Assembly: GCA_045643185.1 (NCBI GenBank)
Contig: JAZUKH010000205.1
Span: 1 to 10,675 of the forward strand
DNA: 10,675 bases
Reading direction: 5' to 3'
Origin: RGIG464 sp045643185
GTDB lineage: Bacteria; Myxococcota_A; Bradymonadia; UBA4248
Below, one piece after another: positions 1 through 6,931 of this stretch; within the stretch, counting starts at the first letter, position 1, and each line of letters opens with the position of its first letter. The notes beneath the pieces were generated by a model. It was not told the DNA's origin and searched no databases. It worked only from the letters and a program-made list of their open reading frames with translations. The position numbers and the translations under genes were made by a program.

Positions 1-45
1 CGCCTGATAAGCGTGAGGTCGGAAGTCCGAGTCTTCCCAGGCCCA
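1..45 (+). tRNA. tRNA-Ile (anticodon GAT), 3' part, cut by the window start
   Basis: The first 45 bases fold as the 3' half of a tRNA. The anticodon loop CTGATAA at 4-10 carries GAT at 6-8, and GCGTG at 11-15 is the 3' side of the anticodon stem. The variable loop is AGGTC (16-20). The T stem is GGAAG/CTTCC (21-25, 33-37), and CAGGCCC (38-44) is the 3' acceptor strand with discriminator A45. The anticodon and the GAGGTC context match bacterial tRNA-Ile, which reads AUC/AUU. CCA is not encoded, since TT follows A45. The T loop reads TCCGAGT, with C at position 55 where U is nearly universal. The D arm and the 5' acceptor strand lie outside the window. A terminator follows at once, so this is the last gene of its transcript. 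Confidence 0.88.
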
Positions 46-47
46 TT

Positions 48-80
48 AAGCCAGCAAACATTTGTTTGCTGGCTTTTTTC
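48..80 (+). terminator. Intrinsic terminator after tRNA-Ile
   Basis: The arm AAGCCAGCAAACA (48-60) is the exact reverse complement of 63-75. A run of T starts at 74, giving a long GC-containing stem with a U tract. It ends the tRNA transcript before the frr promoter. Confidence 0.92.
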
Positions 81-177
81 GTTTTTGCACCGTACCTTCT
101 CAGTTTCGATGGCCTGTGGAGCGTATGCGTTTTGAGCCTGCATTTTGTCTGATAGAACCATTCTGGCTTGAATTTAC

Positions 178-207
178 TTGCAGTGAGTGTCGCTAGTCCT
201 GTATAAT
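178..207 (+). promoter_or_regulatory. Sigma70-type promoter for frr
   Basis: A perfect TATAAT lies at 202-207, with TTGCAG at 178-183 as the likely -35 and an 18-base spacer. It sits between the tRNA terminator and frr, so frr should have its own transcript with a leader of about 60 bases. Confidence 0.6.
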
Positions 208-274
208 TCTGCGCGCTGAATTGGCGCCTGTTGCGGTGCTGAATTTAATGATTAACGCTATTTTGGAGGATAGA

Positions 275-829
275 ATGGACGATTTACTGAAAGAACTCAA
301 AGCTTCTTACGAACAGACGGTGGTTGCTCTTCGTCGAGAGGCTGCGACGATTCGTACTGGCCGTGCCAATCCTAATATGCTCGAGAATGTTCGAGTTGAT
401 TATTATGGAACGCCCACGCCGATCGCAAATATGGCTGCCGTCAAAGTGGCGGATGCACGCATGATTACGATCCAGCCCTGGGAACGTAACATGCTCAGCA
501 AAATCGAAAAGGCCATTCTCACATCCGATCTCGGTCTCAATCCTTCGAATGATGGTATTATGATCCGCCTGCCGATTCCGCCCCTCACGGGTGAACGCCG
601 TAAGGAGTTCGTTAAACAGCTCAAAGATCTTGGTGAAAAAGCTAAAATTGCTGTCCGTAATCAGCGTCGCGATATGAACGATATGGCGAAAGAAATGCAG
701 AAAGATGGCGATATCACGGAAGATGATCTTAAACGTGTGTTGGCTAAAATTCAGGAAGCCACCGATGAAGTTGGCAAGAAGATCGATGAGATCGTGGCTG
801 ACAAAGAAAAAGAAATTATGGAAGGCTAA
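275..829 (+). CDS. frr: Ribosome recycling factor
   Basis: The product is ribosome recycling factor, a cytosolic protein that works with EF-G to split post-termination ribosomes into subunits. At 184 residues it has the usual family length. The N-terminal helix holds the RTGRANP signature (27-33) followed by VDYYGTPTPI (41-50). The second domain has the IQPWE segment (66-70), the PLTGERRKE stretch (103-111) and the basic AVRNQRRD helix (126-133) typical of the ribosome-contacting face. I chose the ATG at 275 because GGAGG lies five bases upstream and it gives the canonical MDDLL start; an in-frame TTG at 221 would add 18 unconserved residues. In many bacteria frr follows rpsB-tsf-pyrH. Here it stands alone with its own promoter and terminator, just after a tRNA gene. 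Confidence 0.97.
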   Translation: MDDLLKELKASYEQTVVALRREAATIRTGRANPNMLENVRVDYYGTPTPIANMAAVKVADARMITIQPWERNMLSKIEKAILTSDLGLNPSNDGIMIRLPIPPLTGERRKEFVKQLKDLGEKAKIAVRNQRRDMNDMAKEMQKDGDITEDDLKRVLAKIQEATDEVGKKIDEIVADKEKEIMEG

Positions 830-891
830 TTAGCACGTCATCAGCGAGAACGCTCGATGTTACGTGCGAGCCTTTCATGCCGCTAAGCTGG

Positions 892-925
892 AAGCCCGAA
901 AACGTTTCGTTTTCGGGCTTTTTTT
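892..925 (+). terminator. Intrinsic terminator after frr
   Basis: AAGCCCGAAAACG (892-904) pairs with 908-920 across a three-base loop (905-907), and the T run continues to 925. This is a textbook Rho-independent terminator 62 bases after the frr stop. Confidence 0.93.
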
Positions 926-1105
926 GTACAATCTTTCAAACAAAGGTGCATGTGAGTCGTGATATTTTATTGCGTCCTAGCGTTGAACGACTTTGCTAAA
1001 TGCGCTCAAACAGGGTATTGTATCCGCTTGGTTTGCTGACGTGACAGGCTATGGGGCTTGTACGTCGTCTTCATGCACTACGATCGCCTTAACGGAGTTT
1101 GAAAT

Positions 1106-1660
1106 ATGTTACTAGATCTCGTTCTTTATCCCCATCCTGTTCTGAAAGCGGTTGCAAAGCCGGTCGAAAACTTCGACGCGGACCTTGAAAAGCTCGTTGC
1201 CGATATGGCCGAAACGATGTACGAAGGTAAAGGCGTTGGCCTGGCTGCACCCCAAATCGGTAAGAGTATTCGTCTGTTTGTCGTTGACACCAGTGCTCCA
1301 GAAGAACCGCACGCCTTGCGCGCCTATGTGAATCCCGAAATCTTGTTGCAGGATGATCCGTGCGTGTGGAACGAAGGGTGTCTGTCGTTGCCGGGCATTT
1401 ATCGCGATGTTCCTACTTACGCGCATGTCAAAATCAAAGCCCAGGATATTCACGGCGAATGGTTTGAGGAAGAAGCTACGGAATTGCAGGCCGTTGCGTT
1501 GTTGCACGAATATCGTCATTTGGACGGCAGTGTGTTTATTGACCGTTTGAACCCTGTCAAACGCAATTTGACCAAAAAACACTGGGCAAAACACGCAGAA
1601 CGTTTGACCGAAGAAACTTATAAAGACACCAAACTGCATTGGGTCACTGCTAAAGACTAG
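1106..1660 (+). CDS. def: Peptide deformylase with an altered third motif
   Basis: Peptide deformylase is the metal enzyme that removes the formyl group from the N-terminal formyl-Met of nascent proteins. The 184-residue protein has motif 1 GVGLAAPQ (43-50) and motif 2 EGCLS (90-94, metal ligand C92). Motif 3 is HEYRH (134-138), with metal ligands H134 and H138 and general base E135. Family members usually read QHExDH; here Leu replaces Gln and Arg137 replaces Asp. The usual VPR after motif 2 reads VPT (102-104), so two normally conserved charged positions have changed together. The metal site and catalytic Glu are intact, so activity is likely. GGAG at 1094-1097 lies eight bases before the ATG. 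No partner gene such as fmt is adjacent. I found no convincing promoter in 926-1105. Confidence 0.95.
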   Translation: MLLDLVLYPHPVLKAVAKPVENFDADLEKLVADMAETMYEGKGVGLAAPQIGKSIRLFVVDTSAPEEPHALRAYVNPEILLQDDPCVWNEGCLSLPGIYRDVPTYAHVKIKAQDIHGEWFEEEATELQAVALLHEYRHLDGSVFIDRLNPVKRNLTKKHWAKHAERLTEETYKDTKLHWVTAKD

Positions 1661-1807
1661 TTCCTGAAATTGGCTAAGCGTGGCGCGTCTTCATCATGTT
1701 GAGGCGCCGCAGGCAGAAGGGGGAGCTGCGTATTGGCAAAGTGGCGCTTGGGCGGGAACATCGTATTTTGATGGATCTACATAAAAGCGGCACGCCAATA
1801 GCAGCGT

Positions 1808-1825
1808 GGGGGAAGGCTTTCCCCC
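1808..1825 (+). terminator. Possible weak terminator or hairpin after def
   Basis: GGGGGAA (1808-1814) pairs with TTCCCCC (1819-1825) across a four-base loop. What follows is AT-rich rather than a pure T run, so termination may be partial. The rest of the def-lnt gap (1661-1807) shows nothing I can name. Confidence 0.4.
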
Positions 1826-1861
1826 TAATTTAAATATATTAATAATAATGAAGTGCGACGA

Positions 1862-3937
1862 ATGGCTGCGTTTTCAGAAAAAATAGATTTATTACGTCAG
1901 AAATTCTTGTGTGAACGTGAGGATGAAAATTGTATCCAAGTGCCGTGGTGGTTGAGAATTCTGTTTGCTATTGCTGGTGGCACTTGTGTTTTCATCTCTT
2001 TCCCGGATTATAATCAATTTTACCTTGCCTGGATATGCCTCGCCCTTGAAATGTGGGCGATCGAAGGCCTGACGCCCAAGAAAGCCTTTTGGGTCGCTTT
2101 ATTGGCCGGTACGGTCAATAATGTTGGCGGTTTTTATTGGCTGGAGTCGACGCTAGAGATCTTTGGACACTTTCCAATCTGGCTTTCATGGGTCATGTGC
2201 GTGTTGGTGTGCATGGTTCAGGCGTTGCTCTATGGCGTTTGGGGCGCACTGTCGCGTGGTTTGAAGACCAAAAAGCCGTATTTGACGACGCTGACGGTTT
2301 TTTTGACGCTAGAGCTGTTGTGGCCGATGATCTTTCCGTGGTTTTTGGCGAATAGCCAGCATAATTTCGTGCCGGCGTTGCAGATCGCGGATATTTTTGG
2401 TGTTTTGGGCGTTGATGCATTGCTCGTTTGCGTCAATATGCTTCTCTTCGATTTCACTAAAACGCTTTGGTTGCGTCATCGTGGCAATAAAGTTGCGTAT
2501 AATAAAAAATTATACGGCATTGCCGGTGCATACATCGTTTTTTGTATGATTTATGCGCCGATCCGCATGGCTCAGGTCGACCAGATGCAGGCCGAAGCGC
2601 CGAAACTCCGAATCGGCATGGTTGAAGGCGATGTCGGCGTTTGGCAGATTGAGACAGAAGAAAAAATTAAAAATAATTTATTTATTCATCATAGTCTTTC
2701 AAAACAATTGGAAGCCGAAGGCGCGGATCTTATTATTTGGCCGGAATCTGGTTACCAGTCGCCATATATTTGGGCGAGCCGCATGAAAGAAGGTTCGGCG
2801 CTCGATTATGAAGTCGACGCGCTGTATGCGAAGTGGTTCCAGCCTCAGGCGAAGCGCATTTATGGTGTCATTGACACGATGTTTGGTGAGGAATTTCGCA
2901 GTCAGCCACCCGTGCATGAGGCTTTGCATCACGCGATGTCGTCGGCGACGCGGAATTATCAATTCGCCAACATCGATATGTACTATACGGCGTTTGCAAA
3001 CGGTTATGCCGTGCCTTGCCGAGATCATAAGCCATTTGTACATAAATGCCCATATATTAGTGTGACGCCGGACGATGTGACTTGGTATTATCCCAGCGGC
3101 TCGCTTTTGCCCACGACTCGTAACGATGATCTGGCAGCTCGTGTGCGTCCGTATGATATGGCGGCACCTCTTCGTGATCTTCATACGGCTCTCTTTTTTG
3201 GTACGCTGACAGTCGATAAGCAGGGACCGGATGAGGAATCCAAGTCTGTCAAAGAAATGTATCGTGGAAGCCGCGGCGACCGTAAATTGTATAATGCCGC
3301 GAAACTTATTGAGGCAGACGGTAAGGTCATCGGCAGTTATCATAAAAAATATTTAATGCCGTTTGGTGAATATATACCGTTTGGTGATAAATTTCCCGAG
3401 ATCTATGATCTTATTCCGGAGGCTGGAAACCTGACGCGTGGCGATGCACCCAATGTTTTAGAATTCCGTGGCTATACAATGGCGCCAATCATTTGTTATG
3501 AAGATATTCTGCCGCGTTATGTGAATGAATTTGCGCCATTTGAACCCCAGGTGTTTTTGAATATTACGGACGATGCGTGGTTTGGTAAAACATCCGAGCC
3601 ATGGCAGCACATGGCTTTGGCAGCGCTTCGTTCGGTAGAACATCGCAAATGGCTCGTTCGTTCCACAAATACCGGTGTCAGTGTTTTCGTGGATGCTAAT
3701 GGTCGCTATGTCAGCCATACTTCCGTGAATGATGCTGAAACGCTAATCGAAGATGTCCCGATGATGCCGAAATCCCGCACGATCTACAGCTATATCGGCG
3801 ATTTGATCGGTTGGTTGTCGTTTGCTTGGGTCGTGTTCATCGCATTTTTGCAGCGTTCTGGTCGAAAACGTAAAGCAAAAGTTGCTGAAAATGAGGTAAG
3901 TCACGTAGATCCCAAAGAAAACAATGTTGATAATTAA
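1862..3937 (+). CDS. lnt: Apolipoprotein N-acyltransferase with a large insertion
   Basis: Lnt is the inner-membrane enzyme that transfers the third acyl chain from a phospholipid to the N-terminal Cys of lipoproteins. Numbered from the ATG at 1862, hydrophobic spans lie at about 30-48, 52-67, 75-94, 108-127, 142-161, 182-200 and 217-233. A nitrilase-like (CN hydrolase) domain then runs from about 247 to 635, with a last span near 646-663 and a charged tail. The triad is visible: E295 in WPES, K495 in YHKKY and C545 in PIICYED, plus E503 in PFGE. The protein is 691 residues against about 510 for E. coli Lnt. The extra length sits between the catalytic Glu and Lys: 200 residues, against 68 in E. 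coli (E267 to K335). Lys to Cys spacing is normal (50 versus 52). No Shine-Dalgarno is evident; an in-frame GTG at 1853 would add three residues. Confidence 0.95.
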   Translation: MAAFSEKIDLLRQKFLCEREDENCIQVPWWLRILFAIAGGTCVFISFPDYNQFYLAWICLALEMWAIEGLTPKKAFWVALLAGTVNNVGGFYWLESTLEIFGHFPIWLSWVMCVLVCMVQALLYGVWGALSRGLKTKKPYLTTLTVFLTLELLWPMIFPWFLANSQHNFVPALQIADIFGVLGVDALLVCVNMLLFDFTKTLWLRHRGNKVAYNKKLYGIAGAYIVFCMIYAPIRMAQVDQMQAEAPKLRIGMVEGDVGVWQIETEEKIKNNLFIHHSLSKQLEAEGADLIIWPESGYQSPYIWASRMKEGSALDYEVDALYAKWFQPQAKRIYGVIDTMFGEEFRSQPPVHEALHHAMSSATRNYQFANIDMYYTAFANGYAVPCRDHKPFVHKCPYISVTPDDVTWYYPSGSLLPTTRNDDLAARVRPYDMAAPLRDLHTALFFGTLTVDKQGPDEESKSVKEMYRGSRGDRKLYNAAKLIEADGKVIGSYHKKYLMPFGEYIPFGDKFPEIYDLIPEAGNLTRGDAPNVLEFRGYTMAPIICYEDILPRYVNEFAPFEPQVFLNITDDAWFGKTSEPWQHMALAALRSVEHRKWLVRSTNTGVSVFVDANGRYVSHTSVNDAETLIEDVPMMPKSRTIYSYIGDLIGWLSFAWVVFIAFLQRSGRKRKAKVAENEVSHVDPKENNVDN

Positions 3938-3989
3938 TATTCAACATGTAAAAATATTCGATTGTATATAAATAATATATAAATCTATC

Positions 3990-4021
3990 AAAAGGCGCTG
4001 CGTTCTGACGTGGCGCTTTTT
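3990..4021 (+). terminator. Intrinsic terminator after lnt, possibly bidirectional
   Basis: AAAAGGCGCTGCG (3990-4002) pairs with 4009-4021, allowing three G-U pairs, across loop TTCTGA, and the 3' arm ends in five T. Read on the - strand the hairpin also ends in TTTT, so it could stop transcripts arriving from the convergent gene at 4181-4630. Between 4022 and 4180 I see only AT-rich sequence and a short palindrome, ATATCGATAT, at 4164-4173. Confidence 0.8.
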
Positions 4022-4180
4022 GTGTGGATGAGGTCGAGCTCAAAAGTATTGTTGTCTCATAGGCCTGTGCAGGAGCCAAAAATGTGATTATCAAACAGGA
4101 TATAATGGCTCAATTGTGTTTAATGGCACGTGTAGCGAAATAAATATGCTATTGTTTGAAAATATATCGATATTATGACA

Positions 4181-4630
4181 CTACTGCGGATCGATCTCTG
4201 TTCCAACAGAATCGCCAACGACGCAATCCAACATACTGTCGATGGAATCTCCAATGTTAATCAATGGTCCACCATCCATATATAAATAGAATGTACCATT
4301 TTTATGCATATAAATCGTCATGTTGCCATCATAAGCCGTTCCAATGGGATAAACCAGTCCATCTATAGAATAATCTGAAAACATGTCCTTGAAGTCTGAT
4401 TTGTGAAAATATTTAAATTCATAAAGAGGATTAAAAGAATGATTTTCAAACTCGCCAGTTCTTTTTTCATACCGAACTTTTAAGAAGGCAAATGATTTAA
4501 AAAAATGTTTTAGGGTATCAGGCATGGTGAGATCTTCTTTTTCGTATGCCTGAACGATGCTCAAATAATCTACGCTTCGATTTTCATTCCACCCTGAGGC
4601 CTGTAATCTGTTCAAAGTGATTTGTTTCAT
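4181..4630 (-). CDS. SUKH-3-type immunity protein, no toxin partner in view
   Basis: This 149-residue soluble protein has the layout I associate with the SUKH-3 branch of the SUKH (SMI1/KNR4) superfamily, whose bacterial members are mostly immunity proteins against polymorphic or contact-dependent toxins. The cues are the N-terminal ASGWNENRSVD (11-21), the TLKHFFKSF helix (39-47), then LVYPIG (92-97), a strand pair around the conserved KNG turn (110-112), and the closing GDSIDSMLDCVVGD helix (127-140). AGGAG (complement of 4636-4640) lies six bases before the ATG at 4630, so the start is secure. The gene is clearly more AT-rich than the genes on either side, which suggests recent acquisition. 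No toxin, Rhs, VgrG or secretion gene lies in the window. It could be an orphan immunity gene or have another SUKH role. The family call rests on motif memory only. Confidence 0.62.
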   Translation of the reverse strand: MKQITLNRLQASGWNENRSVDYLSIVQAYEKEDLTMPDTLKHFFKSFAFLKVRYEKRTGEFENHSFNPLYEFKYFHKSDFKDMFSDYSIDGLVYPIGTAYDGNMTIYMHKNGTFYLYMDGGPLINIGDSIDSMLDCVVGDSVGTEIDPQ

Positions 4631-4705
4631 AAGTGCTCCTGAAATGTTACAGCCCAGTCATGTAATGGATCATCATTAGCGCTTCCGTCTGCATCGGCTG
4701 CGTTG

Positions 4706-4744
4706 TGTCGTGGCATGTTGCGACATGGTAAACATGACACGACA
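4706..4744. repeat. Long inverted repeat between the SUKH gene and the protease-like gene
   Basis: The 14-base arms at 4706-4719 and 4731-4744 are complementary except for one internal G/A mismatch: TGTCGTG and CATGTT pair with AACATG and CACGACA. The 11-base centre contains GACATG and can form a smaller alternative hairpin with CATGTT. It begins seven bases after the stop of the protease-like gene (- strand) and lies 76 bases upstream of the SUKH start. No clear T run follows on the - strand; on the + strand the flank is T-rich. It may be a processing or termination hairpin, or a dyad operator. Confidence 0.65.
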
Positions 4745-4750
4745 TGTTTA

Positions 4751-5746
4751 TTAATATTTCACGAGTTCTGAGCGCTCCGTCACGGTTCGGTCGTATTTTT
4801 CTGGGTTGAGCGCTCGGTCGATCAGGCCATAGTGTACGACCGTCGAACGCGTGTGGTCTGAGGTCTGATTGACCGTCAGACCAACGATCTGTGCATGTGC
4901 GTTGATGAGCGGATAACCGTTTCTCGCGGTCAACGAGGTTAATCCGTAGCGGTGCGGCATATCGATCACGAATGATTGCTCCGAAAAATTCTCAAATGTT
5001 TCGTCCGGGTTGATGAGGGCGTAAGCAAAAGGCGTTTGTGGGGCATCGTAGGGGGCAAGCTCTAACCCGTGGACGCCAGCGACCGGCCGAGTTTGTAGCA
5101 CAACGACGTTTTGCGCGTCATCGCGAAGCACGATGTCAGCCGTGACGGGCTTTTTGTGGACGATGATGTCGATCTTTTGACTGTTCGTGAGCCAGTCGGC
5201 TGTGGTGAGATAGCATTGCGCGGTTTGATTGACCGTCGTTTCGGGGGCTTCTCGTTTGGCAAACGGGCTGGTGGCACGGTCCAGGCCGCGTCCAAAGAAA
5301 CTGTTTGGATTGTGCTCGGGTTCGTTTGCCATGACTTCGCTCGTCGTCGGGACATCGACGGCTTCCGGGCACTGTTTGAGAGCAACACAGGCACCGTCAA
5401 ACGATACGCCATGCGTTGCCAAAACATGGTTGGGCGCCTGGGTGGCATGCACGACAAACACGGCATCCCTCGCTTGCTTTTTGAGTGCATCGAGCTTCGA
5501 CGAGTTGATGGGCGGTTCGACGAGCGTTCTGGGGGCGTGTTCGGCGGCTTTGAGACGCGCTTCGTCGAGCGTCGAGCTGGTCGTCACAACGACTTGAGGC
5601 GCTGTTGATGTGCGCGTGTTCATGTCGCGCGACGGCGTTAGTGTGGAGGGGAGCGACGTGGGCACGCTCGACGGAATTTGAGCGGCACACAGTGCCGGGG
5701 CGAGCGCAAAAGCGGTCGTCAAAAGGAGTTGTGTGAGCGTTTTCAT
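4751..5746 (-). CDS. Secreted trypsin/HtrA-fold-like protein lacking the catalytic triad
   Basis: This 331-residue protein begins with a Sec signal peptide: MKT, a hydrophobic core, and ALCAAQ near 18-23. It has no lipobox. A Pro/Ser/Thr-rich stretch follows to about residue 60. From about 175 the sequence lines up with the landmarks of trypsin-like (HtrA-type) proteases. CYLTTADWL (178-186) takes the place of the LTxAH box, with D184 at the His position. VLRDDAQNVVVLQT (206-219) matches the D...DLAVL segment, with N213 at the Asp position. TARNGYPLINAHAQIVGL (273-290) matches GNSGGPLxNxxGxVxGI, with N276 at the Ser position. All three catalytic residues thus appear replaced, so this is probably a binding or scaffold protein in the periplasm or outside the cell. 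The start at 5746 lies two bases after the asparaginase stop, implying one transcript and coupled translation. An in-frame ATG at 5776 would overlap that gene and bury the signal peptide. Confidence 0.7.
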   Translation of the reverse strand: MKTLTQLLLTTAFALAPALCAAQIPSSVPTSLPSTLTPSRDMNTRTSTAPQVVVTTSSTLDEARLKAAEHAPRTLVEPPINSSKLDALKKQARDAVFVVHATQAPNHVLATHGVSFDGACVALKQCPEAVDVPTTSEVMANEPEHNPNSFFGRGLDRATSPFAKREAPETTVNQTAQCYLTTADWLTNSQKIDIIVHKKPVTADIVLRDDAQNVVVLQTRPVAGVHGLELAPYDAPQTPFAYALINPDETFENFSEQSFVIDMPHRYGLTSLTARNGYPLINAHAQIVGLTVNQTSDHTRSTVVHYGLIDRALNPEKYDRTVTERSELVKY

Positions 5747-5748
5747 GG

Positions 5749-6759
5749 CTATTCCAATTCTCCCGCGACGTTCCATCGCAGGTATTCGTGACGAATGTTT
5801 CGATCCGGGTAGGCGGCACAGGCGTGCATGAGTTTGACGAGTGCCGCTTCAACACGCATTTCGCCGCCGGCGATGGCACCCGCGTCGAGCAGGACCTGGC
5901 TGTTTTCGTAAAGGGGTAGGTCGATCTTCCCTGTTGAGGCGTTTGCGACGAGCACGTCGATGCCCTGGTCGACCGCTTTGCGTACGAATGGTGCGATCGG
6001 CTTTTCGAGACAGGGCACCGTGCCCACACCAAATGGCAGTAAGACGATGCCGTTAAGTTCGGACGCGTTTTCTTCTTGGCGCTGGTCGATGAGGCGCATC
6101 AAAATGTCACTCGATAGACCGGGCGTGACGTGAATCGTCATGACGTTGGCATCAAACTCCGGTGTGCAGCGAAATGGCACCATCGGGTGACGCAGGTGTT
6201 TGCCCAACGTGATGTCAACGCCGAGTTTGGCAAGTGGTTCGCAGCCGGGTGACTCAAACGCGTGATAGGCGCGTGTATTGGTTTTGCATGAGCGACAACC
6301 GCGTAACAGAACGCCGTCGAAACATAGACCAACTTCGGGGATAGGAAGTGTCGCCAGTTCGATGGAGTCGGCGAGGTTGCGGCGGGCGTCGTTGCGCAAA
6401 GCGCCGAGTGGGCGCTGCGCGCCCGTCAGAATGACAGGCTTGTCGAGGCCTTCAAACGCGAATGCCAGGGCAGACGCAGTGAATGCCATCGTGTCTGTGC
6501 CGTGGACGACGATAAACCCGTCGTAGGACGGGCGTTTTTCAGCGATCGTTTTGGCGATCTGCGACCACTGGGTCGGTCCAATGTCTGAGCTATCCGTGTT
6601 AAACAGGATCATTGAGTCAATTTTGGCAAAACCGACGTATTCTGGTAACTGTTCTACGAGCGCGCTCGCATAGTGTCCTGGTTCCAAATGGGTTTCGCCT
6701 TCCATACCGATGGTTCCACCCGTGTGGATCAGTAAAATTTTCTTTTGTTGTTCGACCAT
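5749..6759 (-). CDS. ansA: Type I (cytosolic-type) L-asparaginase
   Basis: L-asparaginase hydrolyses asparagine to aspartate and ammonia. The 336-residue protein is co-linear with E. coli AnsA (338 residues). It has the first active-site box HTGGTIGMEG (12-21, nucleophile T16), NTDSSD (54-59) and HGTDTM (86-91, T88 and D89). The catalytic Lys is K159 in CKTNT, ahead of AFESP, and LPFGVGTVP (241-249) and GGEMRVEAALVKL (298-310) follow. There is no signal peptide, which fits a cytoplasmic enzyme. The ATG at 6759 gives the expected N-terminus; an in-frame TTG at 6768 is the alternative, three residues longer. An AAGAGAG stretch lies about 11 bases upstream of the ATG, so the ribosome site is mediocre. 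The next gene follows after two bases. The specific symbol assumes the type I assignment. Confidence 0.93.
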   Translation of the reverse strand: MVEQQKKILLIHTGGTIGMEGETHLEPGHYASALVEQLPEYVGFAKIDSMILFNTDSSDIGPTQWSQIAKTIAEKRPSYDGFIVVHGTDTMAFTASALAFAFEGLDKPVILTGAQRPLGALRNDARRNLADSIELATLPIPEVGLCFDGVLLRGCRSCKTNTRAYHAFESPGCEPLAKLGVDITLGKHLRHPMVPFRCTPEFDANVMTIHVTPGLSSDILMRLIDQRQEENASELNGIVLLPFGVGTVPCLEKPIAPFVRKAVDQGIDVLVANASTGKIDLPLYENSQVLLDAGAIAGGEMRVEAALVKLMHACAAYPDRNIRHEYLRWNVAGELE

Positions 6760-6791
6760 GGTGATCAAAACTCTCTTATTAAAGTCAGCAA

Positions 6792-6836
6792 CAGGTCAGA
6801 AAACGACCTGGTTCGGGGGACAGCCCGTTCCCGAAC
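6792..6836 (-). promoter_or_regulatory. Two stem-loops in the asparaginase leader
   Basis: Two hairpins stand back to back in the presumed 5' leader. CAGGTC (6792-6797) pairs with GACCTG (6805-6810), and GTTCGGG (6811-6817) pairs with CCCGAAC (6830-6836). No T run follows either on the - strand, so they are not ordinary terminators. They could stabilise or regulate the leader; the role is unknown. Confidence 0.4.
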
Positions 6837-6843
6837 GGCGTGG

Positions 6844-6872
6844 GTTATATAATGTTTAATGATGCGTACCAA
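6844..6872 (-). promoter_or_regulatory. Candidate promoter for the asparaginase operon
   Basis: On the - strand, TTGGTA (complement of 6867-6872) and TATAAC (complement of 6844-6849) are separated by 17 bases. This is a good sigma70 arrangement about 85 bases upstream of the asparaginase start. Confidence 0.5.
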
Positions 6873-6931
6873 ATTACGGGCTTTTGAAGGCGTTGAGATC
6901 GTGATGATCGTTCGTTAGGAACCGTGTGGTG

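Noticed and set aside
1112..1639. 175-codon antisense frame across def
   Set aside because: It mirrors the deformylase codons and has no recognisable features.
2699..3343. 214-codon antisense frame within lnt
   Set aside because: It lies opposite the well-supported Lnt hydrolase domain; no domain, ribosome site or sensible composition.
5111..5608. 165-codon + strand frame opposite the protease-like gene
   Set aside because: It is Arg/Gly-rich shadow sequence. The - strand gene has a signal peptide and fold landmarks.
4181..5746. SUKH gene and protease-like gene as a toxin-immunity pair
   Set aside because: The order and spacing (120 bases with a strong hairpin), the contrasting base composition and the lack of toxin features in the exported protein argue against it.
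5747..5776. Earlier start of the protease-like gene at ATG 5776
   Set aside because: It overlaps the end of asparaginase and puts ten residues with several Arg ahead of a good signal peptide.
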